Source: Bradyrhizobium sp. sBnM-33 (lineage in GTDB: Bacteria > Pseudomonadota > Alphaproteobacteria > Rhizobiales > Xanthobacteraceae). From it: DNA of 64,000 bases. Position numbers and translations under genes: made by a program. The notes under the pieces were generated by a model, which made no database searches, was not told where the DNA came from, and saw only the letters and a list, made by a program, of their open reading frames with translations. Shown here in pieces: positions 57,102 through 64,000 of the stretch. How positions within the stretch are numbered: the stretch's first letter is position 1; the number at the start of each line of letters is the position of its first letter. Location of the stretch: positions 3,224,001 through 3,288,000 of the forward strand of contig NZ_CP136624.1 of assembly GCF_032917945.1 (NCBI RefSeq), given 5' to 3'.

Positions 57102-57533
57102 CTAGCGAAACCGCGATCGCCTACGGTGGGACGAAGTCGAGCGAGAATGAGGCCCTCGTGGGATACTCCGGCCAAGCAAAATCTCTCTCAGAACGACCGC
57201 GTCGTTATGAGCCTTATCATGCGCTGCAAAAATGAGTGTAATCCGTCCTCCTTGGGCGAGAGCGCGTAGTTTGTCGAGCCGGTCGCCGTGCTGATGGACC
57301 TCTTCGGAGTAGCGGCGTCGAAACTCGTTCCAACGAGCCGGATCATGCCCGAACCTCCTCCGCAGCGCAGTGCTGGGTGCAATGTCCTTGGCCCACAGGT
57401 CAATGGCAGCATCTACTTTCCTGACCCCACGAGGCCAAAGACGGTCGATCAGTATTCGAGTCCCGTCACCGGAGCGATCGGCATCGTATGCCCGTCTTAG
57501 CTTGACGTTCTTAGCAACAATCCTTCTGCCCAT
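57102..57533 (-). CDS. DUF488 / YeaO-family protein
   Basis: 143 residues from ATG 57533 (GGGAG nine bases upstream). Landmarks: KLRRAYDADRSGDGTRILID, RLWPRGVRKVDAAIDLWAKD, IAPSTALRRRFGHDPARWNE, FRRRYSEEV, RITLIFAAHDKAHNDAVVLR. This is the short YeaO branch of DUF488, distinct from the longer one at 55.9 kb. Role unknown. The C-terminal ~20 residues (rich in Ser and Arg) look non-conserved. The stop is 22 bp before the end of the upstream gene. Confidence 0.9.
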   Translation of the reverse strand: MGRRIVAKNVKLRRAYDADRSGDGTRILIDRLWPRGVRKVDAAIDLWAKDIAPSTALRRRFGHDPARWNEFRRRYSEEVHQHGDRLDKLRALAQGGRITLIFAAHDKAHNDAVVLREILLGRSIPRGPHSRSTSSHRRRSRFR

Positions 57534-57555
57534 CGATACTGCTCCCGTATCTCGA

Positions 57556-58038
57556 TTAATCTGTTCCAATTCCGCGCGATGATCGTGTGTCGGTGTGCTC
57601 CGGTGCAGCTCTGCTGACCACGTGGGTCGGATCGCCGGAGTCCTTGGTTAAGCTCTGCATGCTGTTTCCCGAAATGGCGATCGACATAAATAGCATCCCG
57701 GCGACCACCCAAAACGTCAACCTGCCGTTACCATCGCCCGCCGAGAGCGGAGTAGAGCGGGGATGACCATGTGACGGCAGAAGATCGATCAAACGAACCG
57801 CCACTATGCTCGCCTCTGACGGCGACCAATGGTCGCTATTCGATTTCCAGATCTTTGTAGCAAGGCTGTTTATCGCCTGAGCCTCAGGAAGCTGAGTCAG
57901 GCGAGCCGCCTCCTGCCAGGGATCGACATCCTGACGGGCGAGTAGGGACAAGACGCTCAATGTCATCTCATCTGTCTCGCAAACCGAAGCGAATAGGAAA
58001 GCATCATACTGGGATTCGAGACCAGATAGTTCGGTCAT
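57556..58038 (-). CDS. Hypothetical protein with one membrane segment
   Basis: 160 residues from ATG 58038 with GGGAG six bases upstream. The N-terminal 80 residues (SQYDAFLFASVCETDEMTLS, then VLSLLARQDVDPWQEAARLT) are helical and recall conserved rhizobial proteins of unknown function. One membrane helix (LTFWVVAGMLFMSIAISG) lies at about residues 108-125, and the tail is polar. It is 23 bp upstream of the YeaO-type gene and probably shares its transcript. Confidence 0.7.
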   Translation of the reverse strand: MTELSGLESQYDAFLFASVCETDEMTLSVLSLLARQDVDPWQEAARLTQLPEAQAINSLATKIWKSNSDHWSPSEASIVAVRLIDLLPSHGHPRSTPLSAGDGNGRLTFWVVAGMLFMSIAISGNSMQSLTKDSGDPTHVVSRAAPEHTDTRSSRGIGTD

Positions 58039-58166
58039 ATTACGCTCCCACTCTCGAAGGAAATGTCCGGTTGGCAAACGGTGCGGCATCGTTGCGCTAT
58101 CGGGGCTGCGGTATCCTGGGCGCCGTCAGCAGCGTCTGACAAGCGACAAATATTGACAATTCATAA

Positions 58167-58364
58167 TCACGAAATTGATAGGTGCCTCCGTTGGACCGTT
58201 GGTCCGCTAGCGTTTCTCCGTGTTCGGACCACGACGCTGGAGGAGTCTGCTGACGAGCGGGTAATCTTCGGGGGATCGCTTGCTGGAAATGTGCCCTCCA
58301 ACTCCTCATCTAACCGACGGTCGATTTCTCTCTTTTTTCGTTGTGTAAAGGTTTTTGCGCTCAT
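58167..58364 (-). CDS. Small protein with FPASDPP motif
   Basis: 65 residues from ATG 58364. REIDRRLDEELEGTFPASDP followed by PKIT contains the S/T-FPASDPP motif known from many short alphaproteobacterial proteins; the same motif ends the aconitase of this window. Function of the motif is unknown. No signal or membrane segment. Confidence 0.75.
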   Translation of the reverse strand: MSAKTFTQRKKREIDRRLDEELEGTFPASDPPKITRSSADSSSVVVRTRRNASGPTVQRRHLSIS

Positions 58365-58523
58365 GACGAACTCCATCCATCTTATACATGTGGTGCAGCA
58401 CAATTGTATCTTGGTGCGGCTCCGATCATTCGATTCAACGCTCGACTTGAAGCAATTGTCCCCGTCAATCCAACCATCTCGCGAAAGAATGGACGGAAAT
58501 CATGAAGGTCGGACCAGAGCGAG

Positions 58524-59036
58524 CTAGGTAACAAACGTTTCAAGCTGCTCGACCTGTTTACGGTGCAGCAGCAGCAAGTACATAAGCTTCGCATTCAATT
58601 TTGAATCGAAGATGTTCAGGACGGCTTCCTCAATCATATCGGCCAGCCTAGCCTGGTTGCGGCTTGCGAATCCGATTGTCCGTCCGAAGCTGCAATCGCT
58701 GTTAGGAACAGCGGTTGTCCTCTTGCGACGAATTATGTTGGCGCCACCTCTTGCGGCCATCTCCTTTTTGAGAAGGATGCAAATCGCGGCCTGAGCCAGT
58801 TCGGACTCAAAAGCGAGGTCTGCAACCTGAGAGTCGGCCGTGCGTCCGATTGCTGCATATGCAGTGACGCCGATGCGTTCACTTTCAAGAAGCTCTTTGA
58901 GAAAATTCAGTATCTCTTCCCTAGACCAATAACCGAGGTAACTGGGGTCGCCCGCATTCGTCCTGCGAGGAGAGGACGCGAAATGTTGGGTCGTGTCGTC
59001 TAAGTCCGCTTGTTGGCCTAACCGGGCTTTCCGCAT
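58524..59036 (-). CDS. Ferritin-like (DUF6306-type) helical protein
   Basis: 170 residues. Helix patterns EEILNFLKELLESERIGVTA, ADLAFESELAQAAICILLKK, and ARLADMIEEAVLNIFDSKLN then MYLLLLHRKQVEQLE form four long helices with Glu and His spaced as in ferritin-like folds. The exact family (DUF6306 is my best guess) is uncertain and a bound metal is not proven. The first 35 residues are polar and variable. Confidence 0.55.
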   Translation of the reverse strand: MRKARLGQQADLDDTTQHFASSPRRTNAGDPSYLGYWSREEILNFLKELLESERIGVTAYAAIGRTADSQVADLAFESELAQAAICILLKKEMAARGGANIIRRKRTTAVPNSDCSFGRTIGFASRNQARLADMIEEAVLNIFDSKLNAKLMYLLLLHRKQVEQLETFVT

Positions 59037-59677
59037 GATTTCGTTTCCCTGCGAGAACGAGATGAGAATCTGCAGCCGTCGTACTCTTCAGACAGAGTGT
59101 TGCTTGGCTGCTGCGCACAACTACTTGCTATTCAGCCAAGTTCTACAAGCGAAAAGTATTGTCAGTTTGCATCAAGAAAGTTGTTACTTGAAAGAGTTGG
59201 AGTGGCGCAGTGCGCGATATGCGTATGTTACGCGGGCGCCGTCTTCCACCTCGCGGGCGGAGCGAGCGGACCGGGCTCATTGGGTGACGCTGTGGACACG
59301 CTGACGTGCAATTGGTCAGCGGCGTTGATGAACATCGCGCCGATAACAGTGGCCGATAGCATTGAAGGAGCGCGCATAAAGATGATGAACCTTCATGCTA
59401 GCAGGTCCAAGTCATTAGCGGAGTGATAGTACGACGGTGAGGCGTCTGATCGATCAGCACTCGTTATCGACGTTAGCAATTCCGGTGTGCCTCAAAGCAT
59501 TGGTGTCAAATTGGATCGAGCGGGATGTTGGATATCGGCGCTGCTTTCGTAGCCATAGGCCTACTCATGATCTTCACGATATCGACAATTGGATTGGCCG
59601 CGACGTAACGACGGGCGATGGCCCTGTTCGGCTAGGCCAAAGGCTGACATTGACCAGCAAGAGGCCTCCAGGCGGCT
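59037..59677. other. No gene recognised
   Basis: Plus-strand frames up to 109 codons have no domains. The region is somewhat AT-richer on its left side. Nothing here is supported as coding. Confidence 0.5.
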
Positions 59678-59944
59678 TTACTCGGCGGGCGGCTCCCTCC
59701 CTTTCCTAAACGGATCGGCCGCATCGTCGTGACCGCTGCGGCTGCTGAAAAACATGAGGGCCATCAGACCGCATCCAATGAGAAGCGAAAAGAATGTGCC
59801 GAGACCGAGGGCGATCCAGCCGTGCTTATCCATCACGACGTCGCCGGAGGAGTTCCATACCATCGTTGCCCATATGCCAGTGAGAATGAGCAAGGCAACG
59901 AGAACTGCGATAAGAGCGATTTGGCCCGGGCTAAGTCGTCGCAT
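59678..59944 (-). CDS. Small two-helix membrane protein
   Basis: 88 residues. Helices IALIAVLVALLILTGIWATM and WIALGLGTFFSLLIGCGLMA are joined by a short loop, with a polar tail DDAADPFRKGREPPAE. The segment KHGWIALGLGTFFSLLIGCG is familiar from conserved rhizobial proteins without a known role. GGCGCTACCC precedes the ATG, so the ribosome-binding site is weak. Confidence 0.65.
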   Translation of the reverse strand: MRRLSPGQIALIAVLVALLILTGIWATMVWNSSGDVVMDKHGWIALGLGTFFSLLIGCGLMALMFFSSRSGHDDAADPFRKGREPPAE

Positions 59945-60242
59945 GGGTAGCGCCTTTCTGTTCCCATCTCCGACAGGCGAGTTGAACCAGCCGAGGCATT
60001 CGCTCCTCAGCGAAATATGGATCAGGACGGGGCGGTTCGCCTATTTGGGATACTTTGGTCATGTACCTATGGAGGTTGTGGTCGATACCACCTCCAAGTG
60101 ACCCAGCTGTTCCTCTACAATACGTTCGCTGGCAAACAAGCTTAAGCCCACACAATGGCAGCTGGAGCTGAGCAAGTCTCGATCGACAACAAAAGCCTGC
60201 GCACGAATGAAGATGCCAATAGTCTCTCATCGAAGGATGCAG

Positions 60243-60266
60243 CATGCAAATGAATTTAATTCACAT
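60243..60266 (+). promoter_or_regulatory. Diverged CAA-N3-AATT-N3-TTG site before lysR remnant
   Basis: caaatgaatttaattcacattt matches the site at 50221 (caaacgaatttcattgacattt) at 19 of 22 positions. It stands the same distance before its decayed lysR copy. Confidence 0.45.
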
Positions 60267-60285
60267 TTGAATGCAACCGTCATGC

Positions 60286-60775
60286 TAGATGAGGTCCCTG
60301 GACATCGAATTGGCTGGGACGTTTTTGGAGATCGCCTCGACGGCAAGCTTCATCAAGGCTGCCGAGTGACTACATGTCGGTCAAACAATCATCAGCGCTT
60401 GGGTACGCTTGAACAGCTTGGGCGTCCGCTTTTTGTCCGGAACAAAGCCGGAGCGTCTCTGGCCCCAGCCGAACAGCAATTTCTGCGTTTCGCACCAATC
60501 TTTGTGCAACTCTGGCCACGTGCACCAGCAAGTGGCCGTGCCAGCCGGAAATCGCGCGGTGCTTGCCGGTGGGTAGCGAGGTCCCTGTGGCAGTCTCTCT
60601 TGCTCAACTGGGTTCGGCGGATGCGACGTTCATACGCTCTTCGCGTTCATGTCGATGTCCACAGGATCCCATCACTCATGTAGCAGCGGGTTGTCGACAT
60701 CACGTGTGCGCCTCAACACCGCCATGACTAAAGATCGATCTGGTAATGGAAGAGGATTTGTCCTGCATGGCTACG
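60286..60775 (+). pseudogene. Decayed LysR gene (second remnant)
   Basis: DNA and protein traces follow the intact gene at 50269 over about 490 bp: ctggacatcgaattgg (start codon changed to CTG), LEIASTASFIKAAE then a TGA, QLGRPLFVRNKAGASLAPAE, QQFLRFAPIFVQLW, and after several frame changes LRVHVDV and KIDLVMEEDL. At least one stop and several indels are present, and the last third is gone. It is about as old a duplicate as the one at 30384 but better preserved. Confidence 0.75.
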
Positions 60776-60782
60776 ATCCCGA

Positions 60783-61187
60783 TCAGGTCGTGCGGACTGC
60801 GGAACGCTCTCGCTCGACGCGTTCGGTGACGTCGCGTGCCACGGCGACCGAACCAAGCACTTCGCCTTCGTCGACCTTGACGATGGCAAAGGTCATTTCG
60901 ACGTAGAGTTTGCGTCCGCTTTTGTGCAGCGCCCGGGTCAGCGTCGGACGACCTTGAAGCTTCGTTGCGCCCGTTGTCATCGCTGCGTTAAAGCCGCTCC
61001 AGTGCGAGGCGCGCAGATGCTCTGGAATGATCAGATCGAGGCTCCGGCCGAGCGCCTCTTCCGCGGAGAAGCCAAATATACTGGTCGACGTGCGGTTCCA
61101 TCGGACAATTTCGCCCGATCGGTTTGCGTAGACAACGGCATCGGCAATTTGATCGAGAATTCTCTCAGCCAAGAGTCGGTCTTCCAT
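60783..61187 (-). CDS. Single PAS-domain protein
   Basis: 134 residues forming one PAS domain: RILDQIADAVVYANRSGEIV, RWNRTSTSIFGFSAEEALGR, SLDLIIPEHLRASHWSGFNA, then a PAC-type end GSVAVARDVTERVERERS. No kinase or other output domain follows; the frame stops eight codons after the PAC end. Free-standing PAS proteins of this type are frequent in Bradyrhizobium and may bind heme or partner kinases. GGAGGCTAACCC stands ahead of ATG 61187. Confidence 0.85.
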   Translation of the reverse strand: MEDRLLAERILDQIADAVVYANRSGEIVRWNRTSTSIFGFSAEEALGRSLDLIIPEHLRASHWSGFNAAMTTGATKLQGRPTLTRALHKSGRKLYVEMTFAIVKVDEGEVLGSVAVARDVTERVERERSAVRTT

Positions 61188-61367
61188 GGGTTAGCCTCCC
61201 GGATATCGGCTCCGCGACGAACGCTAGACGTCTTCTGATTGTCGAGCAACCTGCTGGTCTCGAGGATTGCAGCAATGGTTTTGAGCCCGAGGCGCAAGTT
61301 TTTTCGCTTGTAGAAAGCGAGTGGTAAGCGAGAATTTGCGTGGCTGGATACGACAGGAGCCTGGAAA

Positions 61368-62015
61368 ATGGATGCCGCCGAGTACCATCATCCCGTGACG
61401 CTTCCCCCGGTCATTATTTCAGAGACGGATCGAGAGAATCTGTACGCTATTGCCACCTCCGCGCTGACGAATAGTCGCATGGCGCCGGCTGCGTCAAACG
61501 TATTGCGGGAGATCTATCGAGCGACAATTGTCCCTAATGATCAGCTTCCAACGAATGTTGTGGCTGTCAACTCACGCGTAGATGTACGGGACAACGTCGC
61601 CGGCGCGAACAGGCGAATAGTCCTCGCCCTGCCAGACGAAACGTCTTGCGAACCGAACGCGGTTTCGGTGTTGAGCCCGCTGGGCGCGGCCTTGATTGGA
61701 CTGTCGGAAGACGCGTCGGTCGAATGGTGCACTGCAAGCGGCGATCGAAAGAGTATAACGGTTCTTCGCTCCACGCCGCAATGCTCGCCGATAGGAAAGT
61801 ATCGCAACTCGAAAAGCCCATGTGAGGAAAATGCGGGCAAGGCGAGTAGGGCAGGCAATGTATACAACGCTTCCGTGCGACGGGTTTACAACGTCGCACG
61901 GTCAAGCATCGTGTCAGCGCCGATGAAGTTTGCGGACCGAGATTACGGTGAGTTGCCGCGTCTCTCCAAGGGGCGTTTCCCACGTGATCGAGTGTCCGGT
62001 CCGCAGGCCAATTAG
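61368..62015 (+). CDS. Rnk / GreA-C-domain protein (paralogue 4) with long tail
   Basis: 215 residues. Rnk part: LPPVIISETDRENLYAIATS and NVLREIYRATIVPNDQLPTN; GreA-C part: VVAVNSRVDVRDNVAGANRR, CEPNAVSVLSPLGAALIGLS and EDASVEWCTASGDRKSITVL, ending near residue 140. The remaining ~75 residues have no family likeness and run antisense over the last 102 bp of the next Rnk-like gene, so the original stop was probably lost. AGCCTGG is the only weak ribosome-binding site. Confidence 0.8.
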   Translation: MDAAEYHHPVTLPPVIISETDRENLYAIATSALTNSRMAPAASNVLREIYRATIVPNDQLPTNVVAVNSRVDVRDNVAGANRRIVLALPDETSCEPNAVSVLSPLGAALIGLSEDASVEWCTASGDRKSITVLRSTPQCSPIGKYRNSKSPCEENAGKASRAGNVYNASVRRVYNVARSSIVSAPMKFADRDYGELPRLSKGRFPRDRVSGPQAN

Positions 62016-62343
62016 GGCTGTTCCGACCGGGGTCATCACGGAGATCTTCCCTTGCGAGATGTCGGCTTCGTCAGGATACACGAGTGTAACCCGACGGGCA
62101 CGCCCCGTCGTATCATCGCGAAATTCGACGTCGTCGTTCATGCCCACGAACTGGTTCGCTATTTCGTCCCGGCCTAGCACGTACGCGCGGCCGACCTCCG
62201 CGGCCAACTCAGACGCCAGATCAGGCAGTCTGTTCTGAGCCGCGCGCGCCAAGCGTGGAAAGCCGATTATAGTCCTTTGCTGAGAGGATGATCGCGGGCT
62301 TGACGTCGCTCCTCGCCATGGTGACTGTCTTTTCAATTGTCAT
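61914..62343 (-). pseudogene. Rnk / GreA-C-domain gene with N-terminal frameshift
   Basis: From ATG 62343 the frame reads MTIEKTVTMARSDVKPAIIL then SAKDYNRLSTL and is lost in the run ggcgcgcgcgg (one base too many). The proper continuation ARAAQNRLPDLASELAAEVG, VEFRDDTTGRARRVTLVYPD, EADISQGKISVMTPVGTALI, GLRTGHSITWETPLGETRQL is in the next frame and complete to 61914. It is the closest relative of the intact gene at 31.3 kb. It may be a recent mutation or an error in a GC repeat. Confidence 0.8.
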
Positions 62344-62485
62344 CTCAATTTCCCTGATTCATGCTCGCCAAGTCGCCGTTTTGCTAGGTAAGCATCGGCG
62401 GTCGGACGGCACCGAAGTCATTACGTTATCTTCCTTAGGCGGTCTGCACTGCGGCTTCCGGCGTTAGCTGCCGGCTGATTGCTTG

Positions 62486-62638
62486 TTAAGCGTTGGTCCG
62501 ACGATCAGTCAGGGCGTTCTTGGCCCCGCTGGGGCTCCGACGAGGTCTCGGTGCGCTGAATCCATCGGGGTCAAAAAACAACACCAGGCCTAGCCACAAA
62601 ATCAGGACAGTCGCTGTTAGTATTAGCAACATTGACAT
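62486..62638 (-). CDS. Single-helix membrane peptide
   Basis: 50 residues from ATG 62638 (GAGGAG upstream; another ATG lies one codon before). One helix, LLILTATVLILWLGLVLFFD, then a polar basic tail (RPRRSPSGAKNALTDRR). No family recognised; small proteins of this form are common in rhizobia. Confidence 0.5.
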   Translation of the reverse strand: MSMLLILTATVLILWLGLVLFFDPDGFSAPRPRRSPSGAKNALTDRRTNA

Positions 62639-62745
62639 CATCACTCCTCTATCACGCGAGCTACGACCGTTCCGCCTGGCAGGCGTGCAACGACGCGTGC
62701 CAAGCGGATCGAGTAGGTGAGATTGCAAAAATTGGATAGAATCAT

Positions 62746-62770
62746 CCCGGCCGGCGTAAAGCCGTCCGGG
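62746..62770. terminator. Strong hairpin without clear U-tract
   Basis: cccggccggc and gccgtccggg pair over ten positions with one mismatch around GTAAA. It lies 147 bp beyond the stop of the exported-protein gene on the minus strand, where it could end that transcript. No run of T follows on either strand. Confidence 0.35.
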
Positions 62771-62916
62771 CTACCCGCCAGCTTGCAGGAGGCCCACGCG
62801 AGATTGTAGGGGGAGCGCTTTAGACATCATCATACCTACGAGCTAATCATGAAATCAGAAACGTCAAGTCGTCGTTATTTCACTTCCACGCTCGTACAGA
62901 TCGTCTGTATCGAAGC

Positions 62917-63603
62917 TCAGGAAAATTTATCGGCAAACTGCTTTGCTAGCGCTTCAGCGGTAGCATCGGCAATTTGATAGATGTGATCTTTCATCTCTTC
63001 CCAGGTGTGAGCCTCGGCTTCGTACTTGCGACCTTTCAATTGTTGGATCTGCTGGATGTGATGACCGCCATGCGCCAAAAGAAGGTTGTTAACTGCATTC
63101 TTCGGCAAAAAAGGGTTTGCTTTGCTTAAGAAGCTTGCAATCTCCTCAGCGTTCGACGTCAGAGATTGAGTTGCCGTGCCTTGCTTGGTAGCGTCGTCTG
63201 CGACCGTCGCCACAAGGTAGGCCTTTACAGCACCATAGTGCCCCGCGAGGAGCTTGAAGAAGGTGTCCTTGGCCGCTGCTCCGTAAAATGGTTCGATGGT
63301 CGCGGCGATGGACTGCGCGTTGGTGACGGCTTGTTGCTCTGCTATTGTTGCGGCGGCGTCGTGCTTTTCGATCGTGGCTACCGAGACCGCTCTTACCCAA
63401 AAGATATGTCCTATCCAAAGATCTCGAAGAAGCGCTGCGGTCTCGAACGTTTTATCGGTGCGGGCCTTTCTTTTGGCGCGGTGAGAATGTCTGCTGGCCG
63501 CGAAGGCACTTCCGGAGAGTGGCACTAACGCTGCGATAGCGGCACCGACGGTTAAAAGCTCGCGACGATCGGTGAGGGCCAGTCGTATTACGTTCCGTGA
63601 CAT
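62917..63603 (-). CDS. Exported helical protein, unknown function
   Basis: 228 residues from ATG 63603 with GAGGAGG seven bases upstream; the frame is open 27 codons earlier without such a site. A signal peptide (RELLTVGAAIAALVPLSGSA, then FAA) is followed by long amphipathic helices: LLRDLWIGHIFWVRAVSVAT, ATIEPFYGAAAKDTFFKLLA, AHGGHHIQQIQQLKGRKYEA. Histidines and glutamates (GHIFWVRA, HGGHHIQQ) are spaced as in periplasmic four-helix metal-binding proteins, but no family name is certain. A dyad site (site 5) lies 76 bp upstream. Confidence 0.75.
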   Translation of the reverse strand: MSRNVIRLALTDRRELLTVGAAIAALVPLSGSAFAASRHSHRAKRKARTDKTFETAALLRDLWIGHIFWVRAVSVATIEKHDAAATIAEQQAVTNAQSIAATIEPFYGAAAKDTFFKLLAGHYGAVKAYLVATVADDATKQGTATQSLTSNAEEIASFLSKANPFLPKNAVNNLLLAHGGHHIQQIQQLKGRKYEAEAHTWEEMKDHIYQIADATAEALAKQFADKFS

Positions 63604-63678
63604 TGAAGCCTCCTCGGACGGATCAGCACCGTTTGGCTTGAGTGGTTTAAGAGCTTGTATTTCACCAAGGGTATGATC

Positions 63679-63697
63679 GGACAAACGAATTTAATTG
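63679..63697 (+). promoter_or_regulatory. CAA-N3-AATT-N3-TTG dyad, site 5
   Basis: ggacaaacgaatttaattg is the best match to the symmetric form. It lies 76 bp before the start of the exported-protein gene (minus strand). The rest of the window, to 64000, shows no supported gene. Confidence 0.55.
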
Positions 63698-64000
63698 TGA
63701 TTTCAAATCATCATCGTTGCTAATCCTGCACCGAAGACGCTGCGTCGAGCCGCAGTTCTCGGCACCGAGCTTTCGGCCACGCCGACTGCAGAACTGGTAG
63801 GATGGCCGACATCAAGAACCGTGTCGTGAGTTGTTGAAGCCGACTTATCACGCAATAACACGTGCAGACTGGCGCGTAGATAATCTGCACGCCAATGCCA
63901 AGAAGGCTAGCGACAACGCGTCGCGTCTTGTCGTTCCGTCGAAGGGTGGCTTTCATAATCGGACGGGACCAACTGATACGAGAGGGAATCACAAAGTGGC

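Noticed and set aside
63720..63992. 90-codon minus-strand frame at the window edge
   Set aside because: Cysteine/arginine-rich without a recognisable family or good initiation site; may be cut by the window edge, so not called.
1..64000. CRISPR arrays, rRNA genes and complete tRNA genes
   Set aside because: No regularly spaced direct repeats and no rRNA or full tRNA sequence were noticed by eye; only the tRNA-Val 3' half is present.

Overview
The window looks like a chromosomal accessory region of an alphaproteobacterium close to Bradyrhizobium or Rhodopseudomonas. The evidence is high GC, a Trb-type conjugation operon, a DUF1476 F1-ATPase inhibitor (alphaproteobacterial), a Tat-dependent FDH3-type formate dehydrogenase locus with DUF3305/DUF3306 helpers, and many small proteins of a rhizobial kind. 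Gene decay is heavy: at least 20 genes are broken by single-base indels, a nonsense codon or truncation.

Layout. 1-3.6 kb: right end of a conjugative element (trbF, trbG, trbI broken by an in-frame TGA, DUF2274, LysR). 3.7-5.9 kb: debris (PEP-hydrolase-like and quinone oxidoreductase fragments, a truncated tyrosine integrase). 5.9-13.1 kb, minus strand: histidine kinase, CBS protein and a large SDR/SPW/VKOR-like fusion, then a zinc-ribbon protein, a SnoaL-like protein and an unknown membrane protein. 13.5-18.3 kb: wreckage (sigma-54 activator tail, two response regulators, P-type ATPase, TRIC channel, FMN reductase), together with the 3' half of a tRNA-Val gene and a second copy of the integrase 3' end. 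19.3-28 kb: Rnk-like protein, F1-ATPase inhibitor paralogue, baeRF11 release-factor-like protein, aconitase, phasin-like protein and two universal stress proteins. 28.8-34.2 kb: remnants, a PaaI thioesterase, another Rnk-like protein, speD-speE and an orphan TfuA-like gene. 35.4-46.6 kb: formate dehydrogenase locus, with its polyferredoxin-like 4Fe-4S gene frameshifted and lying apart on the opposite strand. 46.9-63.7 kb: small stress-type and redox genes: two Rieske/FAD oxidoreductases (one decayed), a YflT-like protein, cytochrome c, LysR, DUF2945, patatin, decayed TerC, two DUF488 types, a ferritin-like protein, a PAS protein and three more Rnk-like genes.

Two themes join the parts. First, seven Rnk/GreA-C-domain loci (four intact, three decayed) lie among genes expected to act when energy is short: ATPase inhibitor, aeRF1-like protein, Usp, CBS and PAS proteins. 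Second, an imperfect dyad CAA-N3-AATT-N3-TTG recurs upstream of an intact LysR gene, of two decayed copies of that gene, and of several small stress and redox genes. This suggests a local LysR regulon. Both are inferences from sequence reading alone.
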